In this document: in pieces, positions 15,720 through 23,884 of the stretch
Layout: each line of letters begins with the position of its first letter
How positions within the stretch are numbered: the first letter of the stretch is position 1
Assembly (NCBI GenBank): GCA_036495685.1
Contig: DASXMJ010000009.1
Span: 1-40,393, forward strand
Direction: 5' to 3'
Length of the DNA stretch: 40,393 nucleotides
From: Candidatus Binataceae bacterium
Lineage (GTDB): Bacteria; Desulfobacterota; Binatia; Binatales; Binataceae
Notes under the pieces: generated by a model
Told to the model about the DNA's origin: nothing
The model's input: the letters and a program-made list of their open reading frames with translations, nothing else
Database searches by the model: none
Program-made: the position numbers and the translations under genes

Positions 15720-16385
15720 ATGCTCGAACACTTGTGGTTCCCGCACGATATCTCAACTTTTGGGCCGCAAATCGACTGGTTATTCATCCTCATCTTCTGG
15801 ATCACGGTTGTCGTCTGGGCGCTGGTCATGATCGCGATGGTGACCTTCATGGTCCGCTACCGCCATCGTCCCGGGCGCAAGGCCGAATACATCGAAGGCA
15901 ACCCGCGCCTGGAGATCTTCTGGACCACGGCGACTGCCGTGATCCTGATAGCGCTGGCCCTGATGAGCAAGTCGACCTGGGCGGAAATCAAGGAACATGG
16001 TCCGCCGGGCCAGGTTTTCTATCAGGTCGCAGGCAAGCAATTTAACTGGGAGATCACCTACCCTGGTCCCGACGGCAAGTTCGGCCCCAAAGCCGTCACC
16101 GTCGAGAACGAGATGCACGTGCCGATAAATCAGGTCGTCCGGATCGAGCTCACCTCGAAGGACGTAATCCACAGCTTCTTCGTACCTAACTTGCGCCTTA
16201 AGCAGGACGCGGTTCCGGGACGCACCATTCACGTCTGGTTTCAGGCCAGGGAACCGGGGAGCTACGCAATTCCGTGCGCCGAGCTGTGCGGCTTCGGCCA
16301 TTCGGGAATGCAAGGCACGCTCACGGTCGAGTCCGAGGCCGATTTCCAGAAGTGGCTCAAGGACCAGTACGCCAATCAACAATAG
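15720..16385 (+). CDS. ctaC: Cytochrome c oxidase subunit II
   Basis: This 221-residue protein has two N-terminal transmembrane helices (about 18-42 and 60-85) and then a periplasmic cupredoxin domain. The CuA ligands are visible: H151 in DVIHSFF, then C186-A-E188-L-C190, H194 and M197. No haem c motif is fused to the C-terminus. It lacks the cleaved lipoprotein-type signal of some homologues. It receives electrons from cytochrome c and passes them to haem a of subunit I. It is the first gene of the oxidase operon, 42 bases before ctaD. Confidence 0.95.
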   Translation: MLEHLWFPHDISTFGPQIDWLFILIFWITVVVWALVMIAMVTFMVRYRHRPGRKAEYIEGNPRLEIFWTTATAVILIALALMSKSTWAEIKEHGPPGQVFYQVAGKQFNWEITYPGPDGKFGPKAVTVENEMHVPINQVVRIELTSKDVIHSFFVPNLRLKQDAVPGRTIHVWFQAREPGSYAIPCAELCGFGHSGMQGTLTVESEADFQKWLKDQYANQQ

Positions 16386-16427
16386 GGTGAACACGCCGGA
16401 CCTCACGGCGCGGGGAGACAGCTTCAG

Positions 16428-18182
16428 ATGAGCAGCACGGCAGCGGTTGCGGTTCACGGCGCCCATGGCGAGCAACACGAGCTCAGCTTCTGGCGCACAT
16501 ACATTTTTTCCGAGGACCACAAGATGATCGGGCGCCAGTTTCTGTTCGTGGCGCTGTTCATGATGTCCATAGGCGGCCTGATGGCGATGCTGATGCGGCT
16601 CGACCTGGCATGGCCGGACACCCAGTTCAGCTTTCTGAGCATCCTGCCCCAGTCGCTTCAGAACGACAGCGCGATCACCGCCAACACCTACAACGCCGAA
16701 TTCACGATGCACGCCACCATCATGATCTTCTTCGTGATCATGCCGATCCTGGTCGGGTGCTTCGGCAACTTCCTGATTCCGCTGATGCTCGGCGCGCGTG
16801 ACATGGCGTTTCCCAAACTTAACATGCTGTCATTCTGGGTGAGTGCCGGTGCCGGTGTGCTGATGATGGCGTCATTCTGGGTGCCAGGCGGACCTGCGGC
16901 AGCCGGGTGGACTTCCTACGCGCCGCTGAGCGCCGTCCCGATCTACACCGGTGTCGACTGGGGCCAGAACCTCTGGTGCATGAGCCTCATCGTGCTCGGG
17001 GTCGGCTCGCTGATGGGTGCCATCAACTACATCACCACCGTCATCAATATGCGGACCAAAGGCATGACCTTCTTCCGCATGCCGCTGGTCATCTGGTCGC
17101 TGTTCATCACCGCAATTCTGCTGCTGCTCGCGCTCCCCGTGCTGACCACGGCGCTGGCGCTACTGCTGTTCGATCGCATGGGCGGGACCCACTTCTTCCT
17201 GCCCCCGGGCGGTGGCGAGCCGCTGCTCTGGCAACATCTGTTCTGGTTCTTCGGCCATCCCGAGGTCTACATCATGATCCTGCCGGGGATGGGCATCGCC
17301 TCCGAGCTGATCGCGACCTTCTCGCGCAAACCGATCTTCGGCTACCGCGCGATGGCCTACGCGATGGCGTCGATCGCGTTCCTGTCGTGGGTCGTGTGGG
17401 GACATCATATGTTCCAGTCCGGCATGGACCCGGCGCTCGGCACCGGCTTTATGCTGACCACGATGGTCATCGGCGTGCCCTCCGCTATCAAGACCTTTAA
17501 CTGGCTGGGCACCCTGTACAAGGGTGACATTCACTACACCGCCGCGATGTTGAACGCGCTTTCGTTCGTCGCCATGTTCGTGATCGGCGGCCTGTCGGGC
17601 ATCTTCATGGCCTGTACCCCGGTCGACATGTACATCCACGATACCTACTTCATCGTGGCGCACATCCACTACGTGCTGTTCGGCGGCAGCCTCTTCGCAG
17701 TCTTCGGCGCCATCGCCTACTGGTTCCCGAAGATGTTCGGACGGATGATGAACGAGACGCTCGGCAAGGTTCACTTCTGGATCACTTTCGTCGCGTTCAA
17801 CTGCACCTTCTTCCCGATGCACATCTTGGGCATGGGTGGGCACATGCGGCGCATCTACAACCCGACCCAGTACGACTTCCTCAAGCCGCTCGAGCCAATC
17901 AATATGTTCATCTCGATCAGCGCCTTCGTCCTCGGCGCCGCTCAGTTGCTGCTGCTCGCGAACATCATCTGGAGCCTCGTCAGGGGCGAGAAGGCCAGCG
18001 AAAATCCGTGGCATGCGAACACACTTGAGTGGAGCGCGCCGTCGCCTCCGCGGCACGGCAACTGGCCGGGCCCGGTGCCGGTCGTGTATCGCGGGCCCTA
18101 CGAATACAGCTCGCCCGAGTCGGCGGAAGACTATCTGCCGCAGTGGCAGCCGGCCGAACCGGCGACGGCCGCGGCCGACTAG
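16428..18182 (+). CDS. ctaD: Cytochrome c oxidase subunit I (aa3-type, A family)
   Basis: This 584-residue protein has twelve or more transmembrane helices. Seen residues include the low-spin haem ligand H95 (FTMHAT), the CuB His/Tyr block GHPEVY (H277, E279, Y281) with the D-channel glutamate, the HH pair in WGHHMF, the K-channel Lys in PSAIKTF, the D-channel Asp in LGARDMAF and the haem ligands in VAHIHYV. These fit an A-type proton-pumping oxidase. It has Gly rather than the usual Ala before HHMF, and SAIK in place of TGIK near the K channel. The C-terminal tail is extra-membranous and Pro-rich. Confidence 0.97.
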   Translation: MSSTAAVAVHGAHGEQHELSFWRTYIFSEDHKMIGRQFLFVALFMMSIGGLMAMLMRLDLAWPDTQFSFLSILPQSLQNDSAITANTYNAEFTMHATIMIFFVIMPILVGCFGNFLIPLMLGARDMAFPKLNMLSFWVSAGAGVLMMASFWVPGGPAAAGWTSYAPLSAVPIYTGVDWGQNLWCMSLIVLGVGSLMGAINYITTVINMRTKGMTFFRMPLVIWSLFITAILLLLALPVLTTALALLLFDRMGGTHFFLPPGGGEPLLWQHLFWFFGHPEVYIMILPGMGIASELIATFSRKPIFGYRAMAYAMASIAFLSWVVWGHHMFQSGMDPALGTGFMLTTMVIGVPSAIKTFNWLGTLYKGDIHYTAAMLNALSFVAMFVIGGLSGIFMACTPVDMYIHDTYFIVAHIHYVLFGGSLFAVFGAIAYWFPKMFGRMMNETLGKVHFWITFVAFNCTFFPMHILGMGGHMRRIYNPTQYDFLKPLEPINMFISISAFVLGAAQLLLLANIIWSLVRGEKASENPWHANTLEWSAPSPPRHGNWPGPVPVVYRGPYEYSSPESAEDYLPQWQPAEPATAAAD

Positions 18183-18200
18183 ACGGGCGCCGGTAAGGCG

Positions 18201-19187
18201 ATGATTGAAGAGCGGACTTCCGGAGGCGCGACACCCGCCCTGCATCGGTTCGCGATGCTCGCGGTAGGCGCCACCTTCTGCCTCATCTTTGTGGGTGGCC
18301 TGGTCACGTCAACCGGCTCCGCGCTTGCGGTGCCCGATTGGCCGCTCGCGTTCGGCAAGCTCATCCCGGCCTGGCAGGGCGGAATCCGTTTCGAATTCGC
18401 TCATCGAGTGGTGGCGGGCTTCGTCATATTCCTCACGCTCGGGCTGATGGTCTGGGTGCTACGGGTCGAACGCCGCCGATGGGTCCGCAACACGACGCTG
18501 GCCGCTTTCGGCTTGATAGTCGTGCAGGCCGTGCTGGGCGGCATCACTGTGCTCTTTGAATTGCCGCTCGCAATTGCGGTGACGCACGCGGCCACCGCGC
18601 AGGCGTTTTTCTGCGTGATGGTCGCGATTGCGATCTTCACCAATCCGCGCTGGGAGCAAACCGCCCCTGCGGACGAATCCCCTGCACGCCCGCAGCTCGC
18701 TGCCCTGGCCGCAGTTACCACTGCCACTATCTATGCGCAGATTCTGGTCGGCGCCCTGATGCGGCACCTGGGCGCGGGGCTGGCCATCCCTGATTTCCCA
18801 CTTGCGTTCGGGCAACTGGTGCCGCCGTATTGGAACGAATTCATCGTGGTCAATTTCGCGCATCGCATCGGCGCGCTGGCGGTATCCGCGATGATCATCT
18901 GGACGGTCGCGCGCGTGTTGCGCTCGTGGCGCGAGTTTCGGGAACTGCGGCGCCCGGCGCTCGCGCTCATCCTACTGCTAGTGCTGCAGGCGTCGCTCGG
19001 CGCGCTTACCATCTGGAGTCAACGTGCGGTGCTCCCGACCACTAGTCACGTGGCGATTGGTGCCGCTCTACTGGCGACCAGCCTGACCCTGACCATACGC
19101 GCCTATCATCTCTTCGGATGGGCGCGGCGCAGCGAGTTGTCGGGTGCCTCGAATATGCGCATCGTCACCCAGCGGGTGTCCGCATGA
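18201..19187 (+). CDS. ctaA: Haem A synthase (CtaA/COX15 family)
   Basis: The 328-residue membrane protein has about eight helices in two four-helix halves. Each half has a matching block: GLVTSTGSALAVPDWPLAFG with FAHRVVAG in the first, and GALMRHLGAGLAIPDFPLAFG with FAHRIGA in the second. The His residues in these blocks and in VTHAAT and TSHVAIG are the haem ligands of the family. It converts haem O to haem A. It follows ctaD by 18 bases and overlaps ctaB by four. It needs haem O from the product of the next gene. Confidence 0.93.
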   Translation: MIEERTSGGATPALHRFAMLAVGATFCLIFVGGLVTSTGSALAVPDWPLAFGKLIPAWQGGIRFEFAHRVVAGFVIFLTLGLMVWVLRVERRRWVRNTTLAAFGLIVVQAVLGGITVLFELPLAIAVTHAATAQAFFCVMVAIAIFTNPRWEQTAPADESPARPQLAALAAVTTATIYAQILVGALMRHLGAGLAIPDFPLAFGQLVPPYWNEFIVVNFAHRIGALAVSAMIIWTVARVLRSWREFRELRRPALALILLLVLQASLGALTIWSQRAVLPTTSHVAIGAALLATSLTLTIRAYHLFGWARRSELSGASNMRIVTQRVSA

Positions 19188-20086
19188 CGGCTAGGACCGC
19201 AGCCGTAGGTTCACCTTCGATCTCGTCGCGCGGGCGGCTTTTCGCCTACTTCGAGCTGACCAAACCTCGTGTAGTCGCGATGGTCCTGGTCACCACCCTG
19301 GCTGGCTACTATCTGGCCGCACCCGGCGGCCTCGACCTGAGCCTGGTATTTAATCTGCTCGTGGGGACCGCGCTCGCTGCCGCCGGAACGCTGGCGCTAA
19401 ACCAGTACTCCGAGCGCGCCACCGACGCGATGATGCTGCGTACCCAACATCGCCCGCTGCCCGACGGGCGATTGCGCCCCGGTGAAGCGCTGGTCTTCGG
19501 CCTGATCACGACCGGGGCAGGCCTGAGCTATCTTGCGCTCTCGACCAATTGGGCCTGCACCGGGATCACTGCCTCCATCGCCTTGATTTATTTGCTCGCA
19601 TACACACCTCTCAAACGCGTGACGTGGGCGTGTGATATCGTCGGCGCCATTCCCGGAGCCCTGCCTCCAGTCGCCGGCTGGGTTGCCGCGCGCGGGACTG
19701 TCAGCGCGCAGCCGCTGGTGATGTTTGCCATGATGTTTCTATGGCAGCTGCCGCACACTTTCGCAGTGGCGAGGCTCTACCACGAAGACTACCGTCGCGC
19801 CGCCATCAAGCTGCTGCCCGAAGACGGCCGGTGGGGAAACCCGTCCGATATCGTAGTCATCGCCGCGAGCTGCGCGTTGATCGCCGTGGGAATCGCCCCG
19901 ACGCTGATGGGCAGTGCCGGACTACTCTATCTGGCGGTCGCCGCCTTGCTGGGGCTCGTGCTGCTAGCGTGCGGCATCGCGATGGTGCGTGCTCCCAAGC
20001 AGCCGCAGCGGGCGCGCCGCCTGCTGTTCGCCTCGCTGATCTATCTGCCGGTGGTCCTGCTGATAATGGTGGTCGACCGGATTTGA
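19184..20086 (+). CDS. ctaB: Protohaem IX farnesyltransferase (haem O synthase)
   Basis: The ATG at 19184 overlaps the ctaA stop as ATGA, which decides the start over longer upstream frames. The 300-residue product is a UbiA-type prenyltransferase with about eight to nine helices. FELTKPRVVAMVLV starts helix 1. The substrate-binding region NQYSERATDAMMLRTQHRPLP has the conserved Asn and the Asp/Met/Arg/Thr block. The second polar loop is YTPLKRVTWACDIVGAIPGA. It attaches farnesyl to haem B, giving haem O for CtaA. Confidence 0.94.
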   Translation: MTARTAAVGSPSISSRGRLFAYFELTKPRVVAMVLVTTLAGYYLAAPGGLDLSLVFNLLVGTALAAAGTLALNQYSERATDAMMLRTQHRPLPDGRLRPGEALVFGLITTGAGLSYLALSTNWACTGITASIALIYLLAYTPLKRVTWACDIVGAIPGALPPVAGWVAARGTVSAQPLVMFAMMFLWQLPHTFAVARLYHEDYRRAAIKLLPEDGRWGNPSDIVVIAASCALIAVGIAPTLMGSAGLLYLAVAALLGLVLLACGIAMVRAPKQPQRARRLLFASLIYLPVVLLIMVVDRI

Positions 20087-20096
20087 GGACACTTCG

Positions 20097-20237
20097 ATGA
20101 GCTCGCTGGTAAGCCGTCACGACGTCAAAGAAGGGAACCGCAGGACTCTGAAAGTGCTCCTCGGGGTGATGCTCTTCCTGGTCGTGTTCTCGGTCCTCAC
20201 GATTATGGCCAAGCATGGAGGAATAAATCTTCCGTGA
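20097..20237 (+). CDS. 46-residue membrane protein in the oxidase operon
   Basis: An ATG at 20097, 10 bases after the ctaB stop, opens a 46-codon frame. A charged N-terminus (SSLVSRHDVKEGNRRTLK) leads to one strong transmembrane helix (VLLGVMLFLVVFSVLTIM) and a short tail. Its stop overlaps the GTG start of the subunit III gene by four bases (GTGA), which strongly supports translation. It resembles the single-helix accessory or assembly proteins often found in oxidase operons, but I cannot name a family. Confidence 0.7.
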   Translation: MSSLVSRHDVKEGNRRTLKVLLGVMLFLVVFSVLTIMAKHGGINLP

Positions 20238-20872
20238 CCACGACCACCGCCAAGATTCGCCCGCTCCTCGCGCCGCGCAGGGCAGGGTATCGGGACTCCG
20301 GCGACGAAGAGCGCGAGCGTCCGGTCATTTCCAGCGGGATGCTAGCGGTGCTGATGCTAATCGCATCGGAGATGATGCTGTTCAGCGGGCTGATCGGTTC
20401 GTTCCTGATCTTCCGCTTGTCGGCTCCGTTTTGGCCGCCGCCCACGTTGCCGCGGCTCCCGCTCGACGTCACCTGGGCAAACACCTTCGTGCTGCTGTTC
20501 AGCGCGGTCACGATGTACCTGGCGGTCCGAGCGGTGCACAAGAGCCGTCAGCGGCTGCTCCGCCGATGGCTGGTCGTGACCGCGGTCCTGGGCACCACTT
20601 TTCTGACCGTGCAGGGGTCCGAATGGATTCGTCTCGTCGCGCACGGCCTCACCCTTAAGAGCGGCAGCTACGGGGGGACCTTCTATTTGCTGATCGGATG
20701 CCACGGTCTGCATGTGACCGCGGCGGTAATCTGGCTGGTTGCCGTGACGTGGGTTGCGATGCGCGGTCGATACAATGCGCACAACGCCGGCGGTGTCGAG
20801 CGTATCGCGGCGTTCTGGTTTTTTGTTTGCGCGATTTGGCCGGTGTTGTTCGAGCTGGTCTACCGGCTGTAG
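20234..20872 (+). CDS. ctaE: Cytochrome c oxidase subunit III, first copy
   Basis: The GTG at 20234 is coupled to the preceding small gene. The 212-residue product has a polar N-terminus and five transmembrane helices. Family blocks seen are LIASEMMLFSGLIGSFLIFR, QGSEWIRL, GGTFYLLIGCHGLHVTAAV with the conserved His residues, and the C-terminal AFWFFVCAIWPVLFELVY. Subunit III binds lipid and stabilises the proton-uptake path of subunit I. The five-helix short form is usual in bacteria. A second, diverged copy follows one gene later. Confidence 0.9.
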   Translation: MTTTTAKIRPLLAPRRAGYRDSGDEERERPVISSGMLAVLMLIASEMMLFSGLIGSFLIFRLSAPFWPPPTLPRLPLDVTWANTFVLLFSAVTMYLAVRAVHKSRQRLLRRWLVVTAVLGTTFLTVQGSEWIRLVAHGLTLKSGSYGGTFYLLIGCHGLHVTAAVIWLVAVTWVAMRGRYNAHNAGGVERIAAFWFFVCAIWPVLFELVYRL

Positions 20873-20891
20873 CCGGGTGGGAGTCGAAGCG

Positions 20892-21155
20892 ATGAATCTT
20901 TCGCGAAGGAATTCGATGGGAATTGCGATGGCGGGTGCGCTAGTTGGCGCGGTGCCGCGAATTGCGGATGCGTGCGCCATGTGCGGTCTGCCACCGGGCG
21001 ATACCGCCGGACACGCGTACAACGCAAGCGTGTTGTTTATGCTGGCGGGTCCATATTTTACGGTCTTGGCAATCGGGGCAGTCGTGTTCGCGATGTGGAA
21101 GCGCGCGCACCGCAGGCCGCGCGCGGATGCGGCCACCGCCGCGACCCGAAGGTAA
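20892..21155 (+). CDS. 87-residue exported or membrane protein with a CxxC motif
   Basis: The ATG at 20892 lies 19 bases after subunit III. The N-terminus (LSRRNSMGIAMAGALVGAV) looks like a twin-arginine-type or ordinary signal segment, followed by DACAMCGLPPGD with a CxxC pair. After that comes one transmembrane helix (LFMLAGPYFTVLAIGAVVFAMW) and a basic tail. The CxxC would lie on the periplasmic side, where it could bind copper or take part in thiol chemistry for CuA or CuB assembly. That role is inference from context and motif. Confidence 0.65.
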   Translation: MNLSRRNSMGIAMAGALVGAVPRIADACAMCGLPPGDTAGHAYNASVLFMLAGPYFTVLAIGAVVFAMWKRAHRRPRADAATAATRR

Positions 21156-21200
21156 GAAACCCGGTGTTTCGCGGCGTTATCTTGAATTAGGGAGACGAAG

Positions 21201-21821
21201 ATGAGCGAGGCTGCGGCAGCAGAGGTCCACGGACACGAAGCGATAGTCGATCAGACTGAACCGTCATTGACGCCCGGCAATTCCGGGAAGCTCGGAATGT
21301 GGGTATTCCTGGCCGGCGATGCGATGACTTTCGGCGCGGGCATCGCCGCCTATGGCGCGCTGCGTTATCAGAACGTCAACTGGCCGGACCCCGCCGATTG
21401 GCTCGGCATCTCGCTTACCGCGGTGATGACCTTCATCCTGATCTGTTCCAGCGTCACGATGGTCGAGGCGCTGTCGGGAATTAATCACGGCAACGTGCAG
21501 AAGATGCAGCGGTTCCTCGCCCTGACGGTGCTCGGCGGGATCGCGTTCCTCGCCTGCCAGGCTTTTGAATGGCACCACCTGATCTGGGGCGAGCAACTCT
21601 CGATAAAGACTAGCCTGTTCGCCGCGACATTCTTTATTTTAACGGGGTTTCACGGGATGCACGTGACCGGCGGGGTCATTTATCTCGGCACCCTGCTGAC
21701 GCGTTCCTTTCAGCGCACCTTCACGGTCAGCGATGCGCGATTGGTCGAGGTCGCAGGTCTGTACTGGCACTTCGTCGATCTCGTCTGGATCCTGATCTTT
21801 ACGTTTGTGTATTTGATTTGA
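21201..21821 (+). CDS. Cytochrome c oxidase subunit III family, second copy
   Basis: The 206-residue protein starts after GGGAGACG. It has an N-terminal polar stretch, five helices and the family blocks GMWVFLAGDAMTFGAGI, QAFEWHHL, FFILTGFHGMHVTGGVIY and LYWHFVDLVWILIFTFVYLI. The WHFVDLVWI ending is the more typical subunit III/CyoC form, whereas the first copy has FWFFVCAIWP. It is therefore perhaps the true subunit III, with the first copy a diverged companion. Both could occupy one complex, or act as alternatives. Confidence 0.9.
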   Translation: MSEAAAAEVHGHEAIVDQTEPSLTPGNSGKLGMWVFLAGDAMTFGAGIAAYGALRYQNVNWPDPADWLGISLTAVMTFILICSSVTMVEALSGINHGNVQKMQRFLALTVLGGIAFLACQAFEWHHLIWGEQLSIKTSLFAATFFILTGFHGMHVTGGVIYLGTLLTRSFQRTFTVSDARLVEVAGLYWHFVDLVWILIFTFVYLI

Positions 21822-22008
21822 GGAAAGCGAAGCGCCCGCGACATTCGCGGAGGGCGAGACCGATGCAATGTTTCAAAGTTGAATCCGACAATTTCGATTC
21901 GGTACTCGCCCAAATGTGGGTGGGTAGTTTGATTTCGCATATTGCCGGGACTTCCAGCAGGTCCCCGGGCTGGCAAGAACCACGACACGGAGGCGAACGA
22001 TAATAACG

Positions 22009-22413
22009 ATGGCGACTGAGGCGGTAGTACATCAGGCTCACCAAGCGCACGGCGAGCCCAACTACATAGCAATTTTCATTTATTTGGCGGTCCTGACCGC
22101 AGTCGAACTGCTGGTTTATGCGATGGGGTTCACGACGGTTCTCAAAGTTGGACTCTTAGTCGCGCTCGCCCTCGCCAAGGCGGTGCTGGTCGCTATGTAT
22201 TTCATGCATCTATCGTTCGAACGTAGGCCGCTATGGATCATCGCCGGCATCCCCCTGGTCCTGGTTGCCTTCTGCTACCTGATGCTGCGGCCGGACCTGA
22301 GCGCGCGCGCCTGGACCAGTCAGCCCCATCCGGAACAAGCGGTAGGGGTACGCGAAGGATCCGAAACTTCTGCGCCCGCCCCGCCGGCGGAATCCGCAGC
22401 TCCGCAGTCTTAG
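22009..22413 (+). CDS. Cytochrome c oxidase subunit IV-like (prokaryotic type)
   Basis: This 134-residue protein has three transmembrane helices (YIAIFIYLAVLTAVELLVY, VGLLVALALAKAVLVAMYFMHL, and PLWIIAGIPLVLVAFCYLML). YFMHLSFERR is the hallmark of the bacterial subunit IV / caa(3)-type CtaF family. The tail is Pro/Ala-rich and probably disordered. It is separated from the second subunit III gene by 187 bases. This small subunit aids assembly and stability of the oxidase. Confidence 0.85.
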   Translation: MATEAVVHQAHQAHGEPNYIAIFIYLAVLTAVELLVYAMGFTTVLKVGLLVALALAKAVLVAMYFMHLSFERRPLWIIAGIPLVLVAFCYLMLRPDLSARAWTSQPHPEQAVGVREGSETSAPAPPAESAAPQS

Positions 22414-22535
22414 GCCGAACCGGCGAAGCCACCCGGCACAAGGAGGGCGGGTCAAGATAACCCCCGGCGCCTACGCTGCGTCCAGCGTCGTCCGCCCTTG
22501 GTGTCTTGCTGCCTTGGTGGTTGACTGTTAGCTCG

Positions 22536-22967
22536 ATGGCCTACACCTCACTCGCACCACTCAACGCGATATTGAACGCCACCGCGACGGTACTCCTGCT
22601 CGCGGGCTTCGTCTTCATCAAGCGCAAACAAGTCGCCGCCCACCGTGCCTGCATGCTCTCCGCTCTGGCCGTGTCCGCGGTCTTCCTGATTTCCTATCTG
22701 ACTTATCACTACCACGTGGGCGAAGTGCGCTTCAGCGGCACTGGGTGGGTCCGCCCGCTGTATTTCCTGATCCTCATTCCACACGTGATGCTCGCCGGTC
22801 TGATAGTGCCGCTCGCACTGGCCACCGCATACTTCGCCCTCCGGACCCGCTTCACGACCCATCGCAAAATGGCCCGCTGGACCTGGCCCCTATGGATCTA
22901 TGTCTCCATAACCGGCGTAGTCATCTACTTCATGCTGTACCGCCTCTACACCCCGATAATGCCGTAG
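22536..22967 (+). CDS. DUF420 family membrane protein of oxidase operons
   Basis: With the ATG at 22536 the product has 143 residues and four helices. The pattern YHYHVGEVRFSG followed by LILIPHVMLAGLIVPLALATAYFALR, and the final KMARWTWPLWIYVSITGVVIYFMLY, matches the DUF420/CtaM-like proteins that accompany haem-copper oxidases. The conserved His residues in YHYH and IPH may bind copper or haem. It is the last gene of the plus-strand operon. A role in oxidase assembly is inferred from family context. Confidence 0.85.
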   Translation: MAYTSLAPLNAILNATATVLLLAGFVFIKRKQVAAHRACMLSALAVSAVFLISYLTYHYHVGEVRFSGTGWVRPLYFLILIPHVMLAGLIVPLALATAYFALRTRFTTHRKMARWTWPLWIYVSITGVVIYFMLYRLYTPIMP

Positions 22968-23176
22968 TCCGGTTTTTTCCCGGACTCCTCGAGTGGAGGT
23001 CTATATACGTGGAGTGCGAGGCCAACATAGCCTGCGGACCACGATTAAGGTCGCAGCCAGCGCCGGCAACAATAAAATGCTGATGGATGGCGGAATCGCG
23101 CAGAGGCCCCATTCGGGGAACGAAGAAGTGCGGCGGCACTGAAAGATCATGCGCGGTCCTCGCTCGGTTGCGAATT

Positions 23177-23213
23177 GACCAAAACAAACGGCGGCCACCC
23201 CTTGGGTGACCGC
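23177..23213 (-). terminator. Intrinsic terminator of the minus-strand glutathione transferase gene
   Basis: On the minus strand a 12-bp stem (23213-23202 pairing with 23198-23187, one G-T pair) with a three-base loop is followed by GTTTGTTTTGG. It lies 24 bases after the stop at 23237. Confidence 0.75.
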
Positions 23214-23236
23214 CGCCAAAGCCAGGCGCAGATGAA

Positions 23237-23845
23237 CTAGGCCTTCGCGCTGGGCCGCGATGACACCTCGGCGTGCCAGCGCGCCAGGTTCTTCTGGTTT
23301 TCTTGGATCTTGATCCCGGTGGTACGCCCAAAATCGATCCCGATCAGCGCGGTAATATCGGCGATCGTATACCGATTGCCCGCGATAAACTTGCGATTGG
23401 CCAGTTCGCCATCCAGCCAATCCAGCCGCTTCACCGCCGCGTTCTTGCAAATCTCGCCATACTCTGGCACCTGCGGAATCCGGCCTTTGAAAAAATCACT
23501 GGTGTTGCGGAACGAGCCGGCCGTCATCTGCAGTACCTCGAACTCCATCCTCCGGTTCCACATCTCGATTAGCGCCTTTTCCTTCGCGTCCTTGCCCATC
23601 AGGTTGGGTTCCGGATGCAGATCCTCGAAGTAGCGGCAAATCGCTACCGACTCGGCGATAAATGTGCCGTCGTCGAGCTCGAGCACGGGCACGCCGCCCA
23701 TTGGGTTCTTCTTCAGGAATTCCGGCTTGCGATTGTCCGCGGTGCCGAGGTTCACCTGCTCCAGGGGCACCTGGATTCCTTTTTCCGCAAGGAAGACGCG
23801 CACGCGCCGGGGATTGGGGGCCTGGGTAAATTCGTGAATTTTCAT
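23237..23845 (-). CDS. Glutathione S-transferase, copy A of a tandem pair
   Basis: This 202-residue protein has the N-terminal thioredoxin-like domain with PNPRRVRVFLAEKG, the cis-Pro block GGVPVLELDDGTFIAESVAI (glutathione-binding E-S) and the all-helical C-terminal domain with NRYTIADITALIGIDFG. The Ser/Asn near the start, not a Cys, is the likely catalytic region. It is strongly similar along its full length to the gene immediately upstream, even to the final SSRPSAKA, so the pair is a recent tandem duplication. The C-terminal domain differs most in the substrate-site loop after IDF. The substrate is unknown. Confidence 0.9.
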   Translation of the reverse strand: MKIHEFTQAPNPRRVRVFLAEKGIQVPLEQVNLGTADNRKPEFLKKNPMGGVPVLELDDGTFIAESVAICRYFEDLHPEPNLMGKDAKEKALIEMWNRRMEFEVLQMTAGSFRNTSDFFKGRIPQVPEYGEICKNAAVKRLDWLDGELANRKFIAGNRYTIADITALIGIDFGRTTGIKIQENQKNLARWHAEVSSRPSAKA

Positions 23846-23854
23846 AGTGGTTGC

Positions 23855-23884
23855 AATTTAAAACCGCGCTGGCGGATCGGTCAA
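23855..23884 (-). promoter_or_regulatory. Promoter of glutathione transferase A
   Basis: On the minus strand TTGACC (23884-23879), an 18-base spacer and TAAATT (23860-23855) lie just before the ATG at 23845. The -35 overlaps the stop of copy B. The same layout exists before copy B. Confidence 0.6.

Noticed and set aside
17160..18245. 361-codon minus-strand frame inside ctaD
   Set aside because: His/Asp/Arg-rich antisense of a membrane protein gene, a well-known artefact of high-GC sequence.
21818..22003. 61-codon plus-strand frame between the second subunit III and subunit IV genes
   Set aside because: Overlaps the previous stop, no helix or motif; the 187-base gap looks non-coding.
22966..22986. 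AGTCCGG / CCGGACT hairpin after the DUF420 gene
   Set aside because: The six T lie in the loop, not after the stem, so it is not an intrinsic terminator; a different kind of end signal is possible.
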